NCBI GenBank assembly: GCA_002694465.1
Contig: NZMG01000003.1
Coordinates: forward strand, 263,860 to 327,859
Length of the DNA stretch: 64,000 bases
Direction: 5' to 3'
Origin: Flavobacteriaceae bacterium
Lineage (GTDB): Bacteria; Bacteroidota; Bacteroidia; Flavobacteriales; Flavobacteriaceae
Shown here: positions 47,178 to 55,624 of the stretch, in pieces
Layout of the letters: every line of letters starts with the position of its first letter
How positions within the stretch are numbered: position 1 is the first letter of the stretch
Position numbers and translations under genes: made by a program
The notes under the pieces: generated by a model
What the model saw: only the letters and a program-made list of their open reading frames with translations
Told to the model about the DNA's origin: nothing
Databases searched by the model: none

Positions 47178-48436
47178 TGGGTGATTATAAAAGAAATGTA
47201 CAGTTAGATTGGTTAACGATTTTTTCATACTTAGCCTTAGTATTTATTGGTTGGGTTAATATTTATTCTGCCTCTCTAAGTGAATCATCTCTAGGGTTTT
47301 ATGATTTTAATCAGATATATTTTAAACAGCTGGTATTTATTGTTACCAGCTTAGGACTAATTGTTTTCATATTAGCATTGGACGCAAAGTTTTATGAACG
47401 CTTTTCTAGCATTATTTATTTAGTGTCATTAGCTTCATTGTTAGGGCTATTTATCTTCGGAAAGAACGTAAATGGGGCTACCTCTTGGTATTCTTTCGGC
47501 TCCATTGGACTTCAACCCAGCGAGTTTGCTAAAGCCGCCACGGCCTTGGCATTAGGAAAATATGTGAGTGATATTCAAACCAATATGAAGGAATTGAAAC
47601 ATCAGCTTCGTACCTTTCTTATTATAGCGTTACCTGCATTATTTATCATTCCCCAACCAGATCCAGGAAGCGCTTTGGTATATGCCGCTTTTGTTTTTCC
47701 ATTATACCGTGAAGGATTAAACTATGTTTTTGTACTTATTGGATTTATTGCGGCGTTATTATTTGTGGGAACCCTGCTCATTGGTATTCAATGGATGATT
47801 TTAATAATCCTTAGCGTTTTATCGATTATACTTTTAAAGAAGAAAAAAAGAAATCGAATTAAGTGGTCTCAATATGCCATTATTGCTGCAGCCTGTATAG
47901 GATTTACATTTTCGGTGAGTTATGTTTTCAACACCGTTTTTGAACAACGCCATAGAGATCGTTTTAATATTGTTTTAGGAAAGGAAGTTGACGAAAAGGG
48001 AATTGGATACAATACCAACCAGAGTGAAATTGCGATTGGCAGTGGTAGTTGGACAGGAAAAGGATGGCTTCAAGGAACGCAAACAAAAGGAAACTTTGTG
48101 CCAGAACAACACACCGATTATATTTTTAGTACCATTGGTGAAGAATGGGGCTTTCTTGGTTCCATTACGGTAGTAGGTCTATTTGTATTTTTAATTATTC
48201 GCCTTTTAATTTTGGCTGAAAGACAAAAATCTACCTTCGGAAGAGTTTACGGATATGGCGTCGCTTCCATCCTATTTTTTCACTTTTTTGTGAATGTGGG
48301 AATGGTAACTGGATTGTTTCCAACTATCGGAATTCCATTGCCTTTTATTAGTTATGGAGGTTCCAGCCTTTGGGGATTTACTATTTTACTGTTTATTTTT
48401 GTGAAGTTAGATGCATCAAATTACATCAACCGATAA
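47177..48436 (+). CDS. rodA: Peptidoglycan polymerase RodA
   Basis: SEDS-family glycosyltransferase of 419 residues with about ten membrane helices, which polymerises lipid II during elongation. QPSEFAK near residue 115, QPDPGSALVY near 157 with the catalytic-region Asp, the long loop with EWGFLG and the final PFISYGGSSLWGF are all present. The C-terminal coding sequence recurs in a decayed form 107 bases downstream, which suggests that this allele or its 3' end was acquired by recombination. Confidence 0.96.
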   Translation: MGDYKRNVQLDWLTIFSYLALVFIGWVNIYSASLSESSLGFYDFNQIYFKQLVFIVTSLGLIVFILALDAKFYERFSSIIYLVSLASLLGLFIFGKNVNGATSWYSFGSIGLQPSEFAKAATALALGKYVSDIQTNMKELKHQLRTFLIIALPALFIIPQPDPGSALVYAAFVFPLYREGLNYVFVLIGFIAALLFVGTLLIGIQWMILIILSVLSIILLKKKKRNRIKWSQYAIIAAACIGFTFSVSYVFNTVFEQRHRDRFNIVLGKEVDEKGIGYNTNQSEIAIGSGSWTGKGWLQGTQTKGNFVPEQHTDYIFSTIGEEWGFLGSITVVGLFVFLIIRLLILAERQKSTFGRVYGYGVASILFFHFFVNVGMVTGLFPTIGIPLPFISYGGSSLWGFTILLFIFVKLDASNYINR

Positions 48437-48484
48437 AGGGAGGAAAATCGAAAATTGTGAATCGTTCCTAGGGTGGCGAACAAC

Positions 48485-48519
48485 TTATTTTTTGTAGTTT
48501 CTTTGAATACAAAAAATAA
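48485..48519. repeat. AT-rich inverted repeat after rodA
   Basis: TTATTTTTTGTA and TACAAAAAATAA form a perfect 12-bp stem with an 11-base loop. It lies between rodA and the rodA remnant. The stem holds only one G-C pair and no T-run follows, so termination is possible but not typical. Confidence 0.5.
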
Positions 48520-48543
48520 TTGTGAAGGCGTAATAAAACAGCG

Positions 48544-48591
48544 TTGTTTATTTTTGTGAAGTTCGACGCATCCAATTACATCAATCGCTAG
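48544..48591 (+). pseudogene. Remnant of a second rodA 3' end
   Basis: Sixteen codons including the stop read LFIFVKFDASNYINR and match the last 16 codons of rodA (LFIFVKLDASNYINR) at 41 of 48 bases. All seven differences are at third positions or are otherwise synonymous, apart from Leu to Phe, and the stop is TAG in place of TAA. Such a pattern means the two copies diverged as working genes, not after duplication. The stop codon overlaps the end of the opposing nuclease gene, so this was probably the native junction. Confidence 0.8.
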
Positions 48592-49403
48592 CGTTTTCCC
48601 CAACTTTTTAAGTCTATACTTACTTCCAATTTCTCCTCAATAGCATCTGGTAAAGAGGAGAAGAAATCGATACCCGTTTTTGCTTCAATGTCATCAACGG
48701 GAACAACAAATTCATAAAATGATTCATTTGTAGCTTTATTCGGAATTAAGAAAGCCAACACTTTGAAGTTTCCATCTGAAGCATCTAAGATAATTTTATA
48801 AAACTCTTCGGGCACCGAAACATTTTCATCACCAATGGTTGGTAAACCCTCTTTTAAAACACCGCCCGTTACGACATAAACTCCATCATACTTTTTTGCC
48901 CAATAGCGGACCTTTTGTTCTAAAAAGTTCCAAACACCCGAATTAAATTCTCTATTCTGCGGACTAATATTACTCGTTAAAAACGTTTCGTGATAAGCTT
49001 CATAGGAGAAGCGTCTATCCCCTGCTGGACAAAGGTGCCCTCTATCATAGCCAGAATTTTTATAGTTTCGCCAATCGGCTGAACCCGTTTTTACTTCTCT
49101 ATCTTCCACAAAATAAGGCCTTTCAAATTCGTTATTTGATAGATGTGATTTGGAAAGCTCGTAAGCTACCCATTCGGCTTGCTCATGTGGTTCAGAATAT
49201 GACAACGTAAAAAAACCATGAGTGACAATAGCACCCGTTGTAGAAGTAGGCAATAGATTTTCAGAAAATTCTTGAGAAGATTCAACCAAGACTTTTGACG
49301 TATCTGGGTACGCTTCTGTTTGCTTGTTTACATATTTTTCAGCATAATAAAGAATGGCAACTACTAGAATGGTTAAAATTGGATATAAGTATCTTCTATT
49401 CAT
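48588..49403 (-). CDS. DNA/RNA non-specific endonuclease
   Basis: Nuclease of 271 residues of the beta-beta-alpha metal (Serratia NucA) family. The motif DRGHLCPAGDR starts at residue 120, with His123 as the expected general base; SNISPQNREFNSGVWNFLE follows with the conserved metal-binding Asn. An N-terminal hydrophobic segment (about 6-20) suggests export or membrane anchoring. It is third in the run protease, permease, nuclease, three bases after the permease. A role in periplasmic or extracellular DNA digestion is likely. Confidence 0.92.
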   Translation of the reverse strand: MNRRYLYPILTILVVAILYYAEKYVNKQTEAYPDTSKVLVESSQEFSENLLPTSTTGAIVTHGFFTLSYSEPHEQAEWVAYELSKSHLSNNEFERPYFVEDREVKTGSADWRNYKNSGYDRGHLCPAGDRRFSYEAYHETFLTSNISPQNREFNSGVWNFLEQKVRYWAKKYDGVYVVTGGVLKEGLPTIGDENVSVPEEFYKIILDASDGNFKVLAFLIPNKATNESFYEFVVPVDDIEAKTGIDFFSSLPDAIEEKLEVSIDLKSWGKR

Positions 49404-49406
49404 ACA

Positions 49407-50510
49407 TTAATTCTTCACATCTAGCACATCTCGTAAGGCATTTCCCATGAGCATAAAGGCTGTAACTAAACTCATTATGGCAATCCCAGGAATAATGGCT
49501 AAATAAGGTTTCCCCAAAATAATATAGGAGTAGTGATCTTTAATAATTCCACCCCAACTTGGCATAGGAGGTTGTGCACCGATACCTAAGAAACTCAATC
49601 CGCTTTCAATTAAAATAGCACCAGCAAAATTGGCGGCAGAAATAATAATTACTGGGGCTAAACTGTTTGGTAAAATATGGTTTATAATAATACGCCAATG
49701 ACTAAATCCTAAGGACTTGGCAGCCGTTACATATTGCATTTGTTTCACACCCATTACCTGCCCTCTTACAACACGAGCCACCTCAACCCACATGGTAAGT
49801 CCAACCGCTATAAATACTTGCCAAAATCCTTTCCCCAACGCTAAGGTAATAGCAATGACCAATAGTAAGGTTGGAATTGACCACGTAACATTAATAAGCC
49901 ACATAATAGCAGCATCAACTTTCCCACCAAAATAACCTGCTGTTGCCCCTAAAGTTATCCCTATAATTAGAGAAATAAACACCGCCACAAAACCAATAGC
50001 AAGCGATATTCTAATTCCAATAAGCATTCTACTTAACAAATCACGCCCGTATTTATCTGTGCCTAAAATGAATTTTCTTTCTGAAATATATTTGGAAGGT
50101 ATTTCTTCCGCTTTAGTTACATTAATGAATGATGATAAAGGATATGACTTGTTTAAACCCGCTGTTCCATCGGAAGTATATTCGGTGATTTCTAAATCAT
50201 TTTCTTTTAAGGTGTAATCTGAAATTGGAATTTCGGTATCTGTCGTCTTTTTTCCAAAGAAAAAAACGGATAACCCACTTTGACTCACTTCTTTGGAAGG
50301 CAATGTTAGCATCTTTACCTTAAAACCCGGTGGTTTTGAATGAATGGAAAGATGCATTTGGTTGGCATTTTGAGAGTTGTCTGGTGCCAAAGCATACGCA
50401 AAAATGGCTATCAACACACAAATCATTAAAAATGAAAAACTAAAAACGCCCCAAAAGTTTTTCTTGAACTTTTGGAGCGCTATATTTCCCAATGATTTGG
50501 AAGGGACCAT
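49407..50510 (-). CDS. DppC-like ABC transporter permease with enlarged periplasmic loop
   Basis: Inner-membrane permease of 367 residues in the peptide/nickel (DppC/OppC) family. The first helix (about 20-43) is followed by roughly 90 extra residues before the conserved LGTDKYGRDLLSR near residue 150; six helices then follow with the EAA-type loop AKSLGFSHWRIIINHILPNSLAP. DppC normally works with a DppB partner, two ATPases and a binding protein, none of which is nearby. It is four bases from the protease gene. Confidence 0.9.
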   Translation of the reverse strand: MVPSKSLGNIALQKFKKNFWGVFSFSFLMICVLIAIFAYALAPDNSQNANQMHLSIHSKPPGFKVKMLTLPSKEVSQSGLSVFFFGKKTTDTEIPISDYTLKENDLEITEYTSDGTAGLNKSYPLSSFINVTKAEEIPSKYISERKFILGTDKYGRDLLSRMLIGIRISLAIGFVAVFISLIIGITLGATAGYFGGKVDAAIMWLINVTWSIPTLLLVIAITLALGKGFWQVFIAVGLTMWVEVARVVRGQVMGVKQMQYVTAAKSLGFSHWRIIINHILPNSLAPVIIISAANFAGAILIESGLSFLGIGAQPPMPSWGGIIKDHYSYIILGKPYLAIIPGIAIMSLVTAFMLMGNALRDVLDVKN

Positions 50511-50514
50511 AGGT

Positions 50515-52692
50515 TTAGTTTTTAATCTTGGCCACTTTTCCGTTTCTAATGTTATTAAGTTTTAAATCTTCAAGAACATTTACGGCTTCTTCAACATAAA
50601 TATCTTTTGCTAAACTTTTATGCCATCTTTTTCTTTTTTCCTGAAGCGTCGTATCTTGTTTCATCAAGGCTATTTCACCTGGAAGTGAACGATAATTTAA
50701 TTTATTATCATATTCTCCAATGGCATCAAACTTCTTGGTTTCCTCTTTACGTTTTTCAATATCCGCGGCATATTTTTCAAAATTAAGTGTTACGAAATTT
50801 TCATCTCTAGACCTCTTAATATACTTCGCATTTTCATCGATTAACCGAAGCTGCTCGCTCTTTGCCATGCGTTCTTTACTTCTATTAATAGTACCTTCAT
50901 AATCGATGTAACCGTCCCAAACTTTATAGTTAGCGGGGCTTATTTTGTCATAAGGCAGCGGATTGTCATAATCTCTTTCCCCTATTTCAATATAGCTATA
51001 ACGATCTGGCATGACCACATCACTTTTAACACCTTCAAGCTGGGTAGACCCTCCATTTACACGATAAAACTTTTGTGTGGTCAATTTTAATGCACCCATA
51101 TCTCCCATATCATTTTGACGAAGCCATTGGTTAAGGTCTATCATATTTTGAACTGTCCCCTTACCGTACGACTGCTCACTACCTATAATTATAGCTCTTT
51201 TATAATCTTGCATCGCTGCCGCTAAAATTTCGGAAGCCGAAGCAGATAATTCATTCACTAATATTACTAATGGGCCGTCCCAAACTATTTCTTCATTTTC
51301 ATCTTCCAACACTTCCTTTTTCTTTCCACCAGAAGCTACTTGCACCACAGGACCATCCTTTATAAACAATCCCGCTATATCTACAGCAGTGCGTAAAGAA
51401 CCTCCTCCATTATCGCGAAGATCCAAAACCAAACCTTCCACACCTTCGGCTTTTAGGTTTTCAATTTCCTTTTTTACATCGGTAGCAGAATTACGTTCGC
51501 CATAATCTTTCATATCGAAATAAAATGCTGGAAGGTTAATAAGTCCAAACTTTTTATCTTCCTTTTCAATAAGCGTAGATTTTGCATAGGTTTCTTCAAG
51601 TTCTACCACATCTCTTGTAATTGTTTCCTCTTCTATGGTTCCATCTACTCGTTTAACAGTTAAGGTTACCTTGGTTCCTTTAGGGCCCTTAATAAGTTTT
51701 ACGGCATCATCCACTCGCATTCCCACAATACTTACGGGTTCCTTTTCATCTTCTTGTTTCACTTTTAATATGGCATCTCCTACCTCCATATGCTCACCGC
51801 GCCAAACCGGACCTCCACTTATTACCTCAACAATTGTGATGTAATCATTTTTCTTCTGAAGTCTCGCGCCAATTCCTTCTAATTTCCCACTCATTCGCAA
51901 GTCGAAACGATCGCGATCTGGTGGTGCAAAATAATTGGTGTGGGGATCAAATTCTTCAACTACCGTGTTTAAGAATACTGCAAAATAATCTTTGCGCTCA
52001 AGGTCGCTTGTGAAATCGTAATAATCATCTAAAGCAGTCATAGAGGTTTGACGTGCTTTAGCTTCCATTTCTTCAAGAGTTAGTTTTGCGTTATCACTTT
52101 CTATGTAGGCTTCACCTTTTTCTTCAGCTTCCTTTTTCTTTTTAGGAGCGTTATTTTTCTCCTCAACTAAGTCATAATAATTAGAAATCGTTGAAAATTT
52201 AAGTTGTTGTCTCCAACGCTCTTTTAATTCTTCCTTTGAAGTCGAGTAAGGGAGTTTATCATAATCCACATTAATTTTTTCATCAACGGTGTAATCGAAA
52301 GGCTCGCTTAAAATTTCTTTGTAATATCCTTTAGATTCTTCAGCACGCTGCATATATCTATCATATACCACACTAAAAAAAGTGAGTTCTTTACTTCGGA
52401 TTTGGTCATCAATTTCAGTTTCGTAAACGCTAAATTCTTCCAAGTCTGAAGCTAAAAAATACCGTTTTAATGGGTCCATTGCTTCGATAAAGTCTTTGTA
52501 GACTCCAGCAGAAAAGACATTGTCCATTTCTTTTGGATCATAATGCCCTTTTTCTAGTACATAGGTAATTAAATCTACTAGTAATTTGTCCTTCTCAGGA
52601 TCGTTAAATTCTTTTGAAGTAAAACTGCATGAGGCCACAGCCACAAAAACAGCAAGTAATAAAATTTTGAAATTCTTTTGCATAAAACTCAT
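50515..52692 (-). CDS. C-terminal processing peptidase (S41, Prc/Tsp type)
   Basis: Periplasmic serine protease of 725 residues that degrades or trims proteins from their C-terminus. A lipobox-like VAVASC follows the signal peptide, so it may be lipid-anchored. A PDZ domain lies at about 240-330 (GIGARLQKKNDY...VGDAILKV). The S41 catalytic domain has the Ser-Lys dyad in SASASEIL and YGKGTVQ. A DUF3340-like tail ends the protein. Length fits Prc of Gram-negative bacteria. The start may be three codons further in, at MQKNFKILLL. Confidence 0.94.
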   Translation of the reverse strand: MSFMQKNFKILLLAVFVAVASCSFTSKEFNDPEKDKLLVDLITYVLEKGHYDPKEMDNVFSAGVYKDFIEAMDPLKRYFLASDLEEFSVYETEIDDQIRSKELTFFSVVYDRYMQRAEESKGYYKEILSEPFDYTVDEKINVDYDKLPYSTSKEELKERWRQQLKFSTISNYYDLVEEKNNAPKKKKEAEEKGEAYIESDNAKLTLEEMEAKARQTSMTALDDYYDFTSDLERKDYFAVFLNTVVEEFDPHTNYFAPPDRDRFDLRMSGKLEGIGARLQKKNDYITIVEVISGGPVWRGEHMEVGDAILKVKQEDEKEPVSIVGMRVDDAVKLIKGPKGTKVTLTVKRVDGTIEEETITRDVVELEETYAKSTLIEKEDKKFGLINLPAFYFDMKDYGERNSATDVKKEIENLKAEGVEGLVLDLRDNGGGSLRTAVDIAGLFIKDGPVVQVASGGKKKEVLEDENEEIVWDGPLVILVNELSASASEILAAAMQDYKRAIIIGSEQSYGKGTVQNMIDLNQWLRQNDMGDMGALKLTTQKFYRVNGGSTQLEGVKSDVVMPDRYSYIEIGERDYDNPLPYDKISPANYKVWDGYIDYEGTINRSKERMAKSEQLRLIDENAKYIKRSRDENFVTLNFEKYAADIEKRKEETKKFDAIGEYDNKLNYRSLPGEIALMKQDTTLQEKRKRWHKSLAKDIYVEEAVNVLEDLKLNNIRNGKVAKIKN

Positions 52693-52847
52693 AGCATCCT
52701 TTTTAAGACTTCTAAATTAGATAAAAAACCGTGCCAAGAAAGCATAATGATACTAATTTTTTGTTAAACCATTCTTCTAAAAAATTTAAAAATCAAAATT
52801 TAGAATTCAGGATTAATAACTGTATTTTTATATCATCAATAAATGCT

Positions 52848-53624
52848 ATGGAAAAAGACAAACCCCTTATCCTTGTTACTAACGATGATGGCATCACAGC
52901 TCCAGGTATTCGTACCCTTATTGAGGTAATGAACGAAATAGGTACTGTTTGTGTTGTTGCCCCAGATTCTCCACAAAGCGGTATGGGTCATGCCATTACG
53001 GTAAACGACACTTTATATTGTGATAATGTAATTATTGATAAAAACGCACCACAGACCGAATATAGTTGTAGCGGGACACCCGCAGATTGTGTAAAACTTG
53101 CCACTAACGAGATTTTAAAACGCAAGCCTGATTTATGTGTTAGTGGGATTAATCACGGAAGTAATTCTTCCATTAATGTGATTTATAGCGGAACGATGAG
53201 TGCCGCTGTGGAAGCAGGCACTTCGGGCATACCAGCGATAGGTTTTTCACTATTAGATTATTCTTTGAATGCGAATTTTGAACCTATTAAAGCGTTTGTA
53301 AAAAAGATTACCTTAGAATGTTTGCAAAACGGATTACCCAAAGGGGTGGTCCTTAATGTAAATTTCCCAAAGCTTTCAGAAAAGGAAATTAAAGGCATAA
53401 AAGTTTGTAGACAGGCAAACGCACATTGGATTGAAAATTTCGACAAACGCAAAAGCCCCCTTGGAAGAGAATACTACTGGCTCACTGGCGAGTTTGTAAA
53501 TGAAGACAAAGGAGAAGATACTGATGAATGGGCACTAAAAAATGGGTATGTTTCAGTAGTGCCTGTCCAATTTGATTTAACGGCACATCACGTGATAAAA
53601 GATATTAACTCTTGGGATATTTAA
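52848..53624 (+). CDS. surE: 5'/3'-nucleotidase SurE
   Basis: Metal-dependent nucleotidase of 258 residues that removes phosphate from nucleoside monophosphates. ILVTNDDGITAPGI has the paired Asp metal ligands, and SGINHGSN and YSGTMSAAVEA follow. The frame is open 39 codons further upstream, but that part is AT-rich and contains a degenerate repeat, so MEKDKPLILV is chosen. It is one base from the next gene. Confidence 0.95.
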   Translation: MEKDKPLILVTNDDGITAPGIRTLIEVMNEIGTVCVVAPDSPQSGMGHAITVNDTLYCDNVIIDKNAPQTEYSCSGTPADCVKLATNEILKRKPDLCVSGINHGSNSSINVIYSGTMSAAVEAGTSGIPAIGFSLLDYSLNANFEPIKAFVKKITLECLQNGLPKGVVLNVNFPKLSEKEIKGIKVCRQANAHWIENFDKRKSPLGREYYWLTGEFVNEDKGEDTDEWALKNGYVSVVPVQFDLTAHHVIKDINSWDI

Positions 53625-53625
53625 T

Positions 53626-53913
53626 ATGAAGAAAGAAATATTTATAGGATTCTTGGTAGGAATTATTAGCAATACTTTGGGAGTTATTGTATGTACTTTT
53701 ATTGTTGCACAACTTAAAAACCAGGAGTTTGTTCACACATTTAATCTTTATCTAAATTCTCAAAATCTTTGGATGCTACTTACCTTAGGAGCATTACCCA
53801 ATTTAGCCGCATTTTTTGGATTCTTGAAAATTAATAGAGAATATCGAGCTCGAGGTGTATTATTAGCAACGTTTGTCACAGCTATAACCGCTTATTTAAT
53901 TTATTTTCTTTAA
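53626..53913 (+). CDS. Small membrane protein between surE and lpxB
   Basis: Protein of 95 residues with three hydrophobic segments (about 5-28, 46-64, 75-95) and little else. It is packed between surE and lpxB (one base, then none), so it belongs to that operon. I do not recognise the family beyond similarity to hypothetical Bacteroidota proteins at this place. A link with lipid A or envelope synthesis is only inferred from position. Confidence 0.75.
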   Translation: MKKEIFIGFLVGIISNTLGVIVCTFIVAQLKNQEFVHTFNLYLNSQNLWMLLTLGALPNLAAFFGFLKINREYRARGVLLATFVTAITAYLIYFL

Positions 53914-55026
53914 ATGAAATATTATCTTCTTGCTGGCGAAGCGTCTGGGGATTTACATGGTTCCCATCTTATAAAAGCACTTAAAAAAGAAGATCCTAAA
54001 GCACAGTTTCGGTTTTGGGGAGGCGATCTTATGGCTGCCGAAGGTGGAGATTTAGTAGTTCATTATAAAGACAGAGCGATTATGGGCTTTGCCGAAGTGA
54101 TTAAAAATCTTCCTAAAATCAAAAAGCTTTTTAACCTCTGCAAAAAAGATATTTCAGAATATAAACCCGATGCTCTTATTTTTATTGATAATTCTGGCTT
54201 TAACCTTCGCATTGCAAAATGGGCAAAACCGAAAGGTTTTAACACACATTATTATATCAGTCCACAAGTTTGGGCATCTCGTGCCGGTCGGGTAAAAACT
54301 ATAAAAAAGACCATCGACCATATGTATGTGGTGTTGCCGTTTGTAAAGGATTTTTATAAAAAATACGATTATCCTGTTCATTTTGTAGGACACCCATTAC
54401 TTGATGCCATTTCTAATAGAAAACAAGCACTTCCTAGTATTTTTAGAGAGGAAAATAATCTTGATGAAAGACCCATTATAGCTTTGCTTCCTGGGAGTAG
54501 AAAGCAAGAAATTTCTAAAATGTTGAAGGTGATGCTTTCTGTAGTGGATGAGTTTCAAGAATATCAATTTGTAATTGCAGGAGCGCCTAGTCAGGAAAAA
54601 GAATTTTACCTTCAGTTTATTGAAAAAGACAATGTTCATTTATTGCTTAATAAGACTTACGATTTATTGAGCTTGTCTCATGCAGCATTGGTTACTTCGG
54701 GGACGGCTACTTTGGAAACAGCCTTGTATAAAGTTCCGCAAGTGGTATGCTATAAGGGAGGCCGAATATCGTATGAAATTGCGAAACGCATTATCAAGTT
54801 AAAATACATTTCGCTAGTAAATCTTATACTCGATAAACCTGCTGTTACAGAGCTTATTCAAAATGATTTTACTTCAAAAAATTTAAAAAAAGAACTTACC
54901 AAAATTCTAGATGAATATTATCGTGCCGTGTTATTTTTGGATTATTACGACTTGGAAGTTGCTCTTGGAGGGAAAGGAGCGAGTGAAAAAACGGCAAAAT
55001 TGATAGTTTCTACACTCACTAAATAA
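53914..55026 (+). CDS. lpxB: Lipid-A-disaccharide synthase
   Basis: Glycosyltransferase of 370 residues forming the lipid A disaccharide from UDP-diacylglucosamine and lipid X. GEASGDLHGSHL near residue 8, DNSGFNLRIA, HYYISPQVWASRAGRVK and GHPLLDA are present, and LLPGSRKQEI marks the nucleotide-sugar domain. The gene follows the small membrane protein without a gap. Confidence 0.97.
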   Translation: MKYYLLAGEASGDLHGSHLIKALKKEDPKAQFRFWGGDLMAAEGGDLVVHYKDRAIMGFAEVIKNLPKIKKLFNLCKKDISEYKPDALIFIDNSGFNLRIAKWAKPKGFNTHYYISPQVWASRAGRVKTIKKTIDHMYVVLPFVKDFYKKYDYPVHFVGHPLLDAISNRKQALPSIFREENNLDERPIIALLPGSRKQEISKMLKVMLSVVDEFQEYQFVIAGAPSQEKEFYLQFIEKDNVHLLLNKTYDLLSLSHAALVTSGTATLETALYKVPQVVCYKGGRISYEIAKRIIKLKYISLVNLILDKPAVTELIQNDFTSKNLKKELTKILDEYYRAVLFLDYYDLEVALGGKGASEKTAKLIVSTLTK

Positions 55027-55066
55027 TTTTTTTCATAATTTTAGCCATACCAAATCTATTGAAATT

Positions 55067-55564
55067 ATGAAAAACCTCACCCTACTTGTTTTCATAACTA
55101 TTCTAATATCCTCGTGTGGCTCTACACGAAAACCAACCAACACCACTATTATTGGCGATACTTCCGTGTCTGTTACTGCAAAAAAAGCAACTAAAATTGT
55201 AGATTTTGCAAAAAAGTTTGAAGGCACCCGATACAAATTTGGAGGTACTGATAAAAGAGGTATGGATTGTTCTGGCTTAGTATATGTTTCATTTAAAGAA
55301 GAAAATATTGCCCTCCCTAGAATTTCTAGAGATATGGCAACAAAAGGCATCCCTATTACTTTAAATGAGACTTCAGAAGGGGACCTGCTTTTTTTTCAAA
55401 CAAATAAAAACAGACGTATCATAAATCACGTTGGATTGGTCATAGAAACTAAAAAAGGAGAAATTCTATTTATTCATTCTACCTCTTCCCGAGGGGTCAT
55501 TGTATCCTCTTTAGAGGAGGACTATTGGAAAGATGCTTTTGTAGAAGTTAGACGAATTATTTAA
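55067..55564 (+). CDS. NlpC/P60 family lipoprotein peptidase
   Basis: Probable cell-wall endopeptidase of 165 residues. The lipobox is LISSC with Cys17. The C40 peptidase domain has the catalytic Cys in DCSGLVYV near residue 67, His in NHVGLVIE and a further His in FIHSTSS. Such enzymes cleave stem peptides of peptidoglycan. It is separated from lpxB by 40 bases and from comEC by 60 bases that show nothing clear. Confidence 0.92.
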   Translation: MKNLTLLVFITILISSCGSTRKPTNTTIIGDTSVSVTAKKATKIVDFAKKFEGTRYKFGGTDKRGMDCSGLVYVSFKEENIALPRISRDMATKGIPITLNETSEGDLLFFQTNKNRRIINHVGLVIETKKGEILFIHSTSSRGVIVSSLEEDYWKDAFVEVRRII

Positions 55565-55624
55565 TTTTTTTTATCTTTAGGTTCCTTCCCGGTTACTTAT
55601 TTAGGCGAATAAGATTCGCTAAAA

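Noticed and set aside
48485..48519. AT-rich hairpin as a firm rodA terminator
   Set aside because: The stem is almost all A-T and no T-run follows; listed only as a repeat.
52731..52847. N-terminal extension of SurE
   Set aside because: AT-rich, low-complexity upstream codons; family proteins start just before ILVTNDDG.
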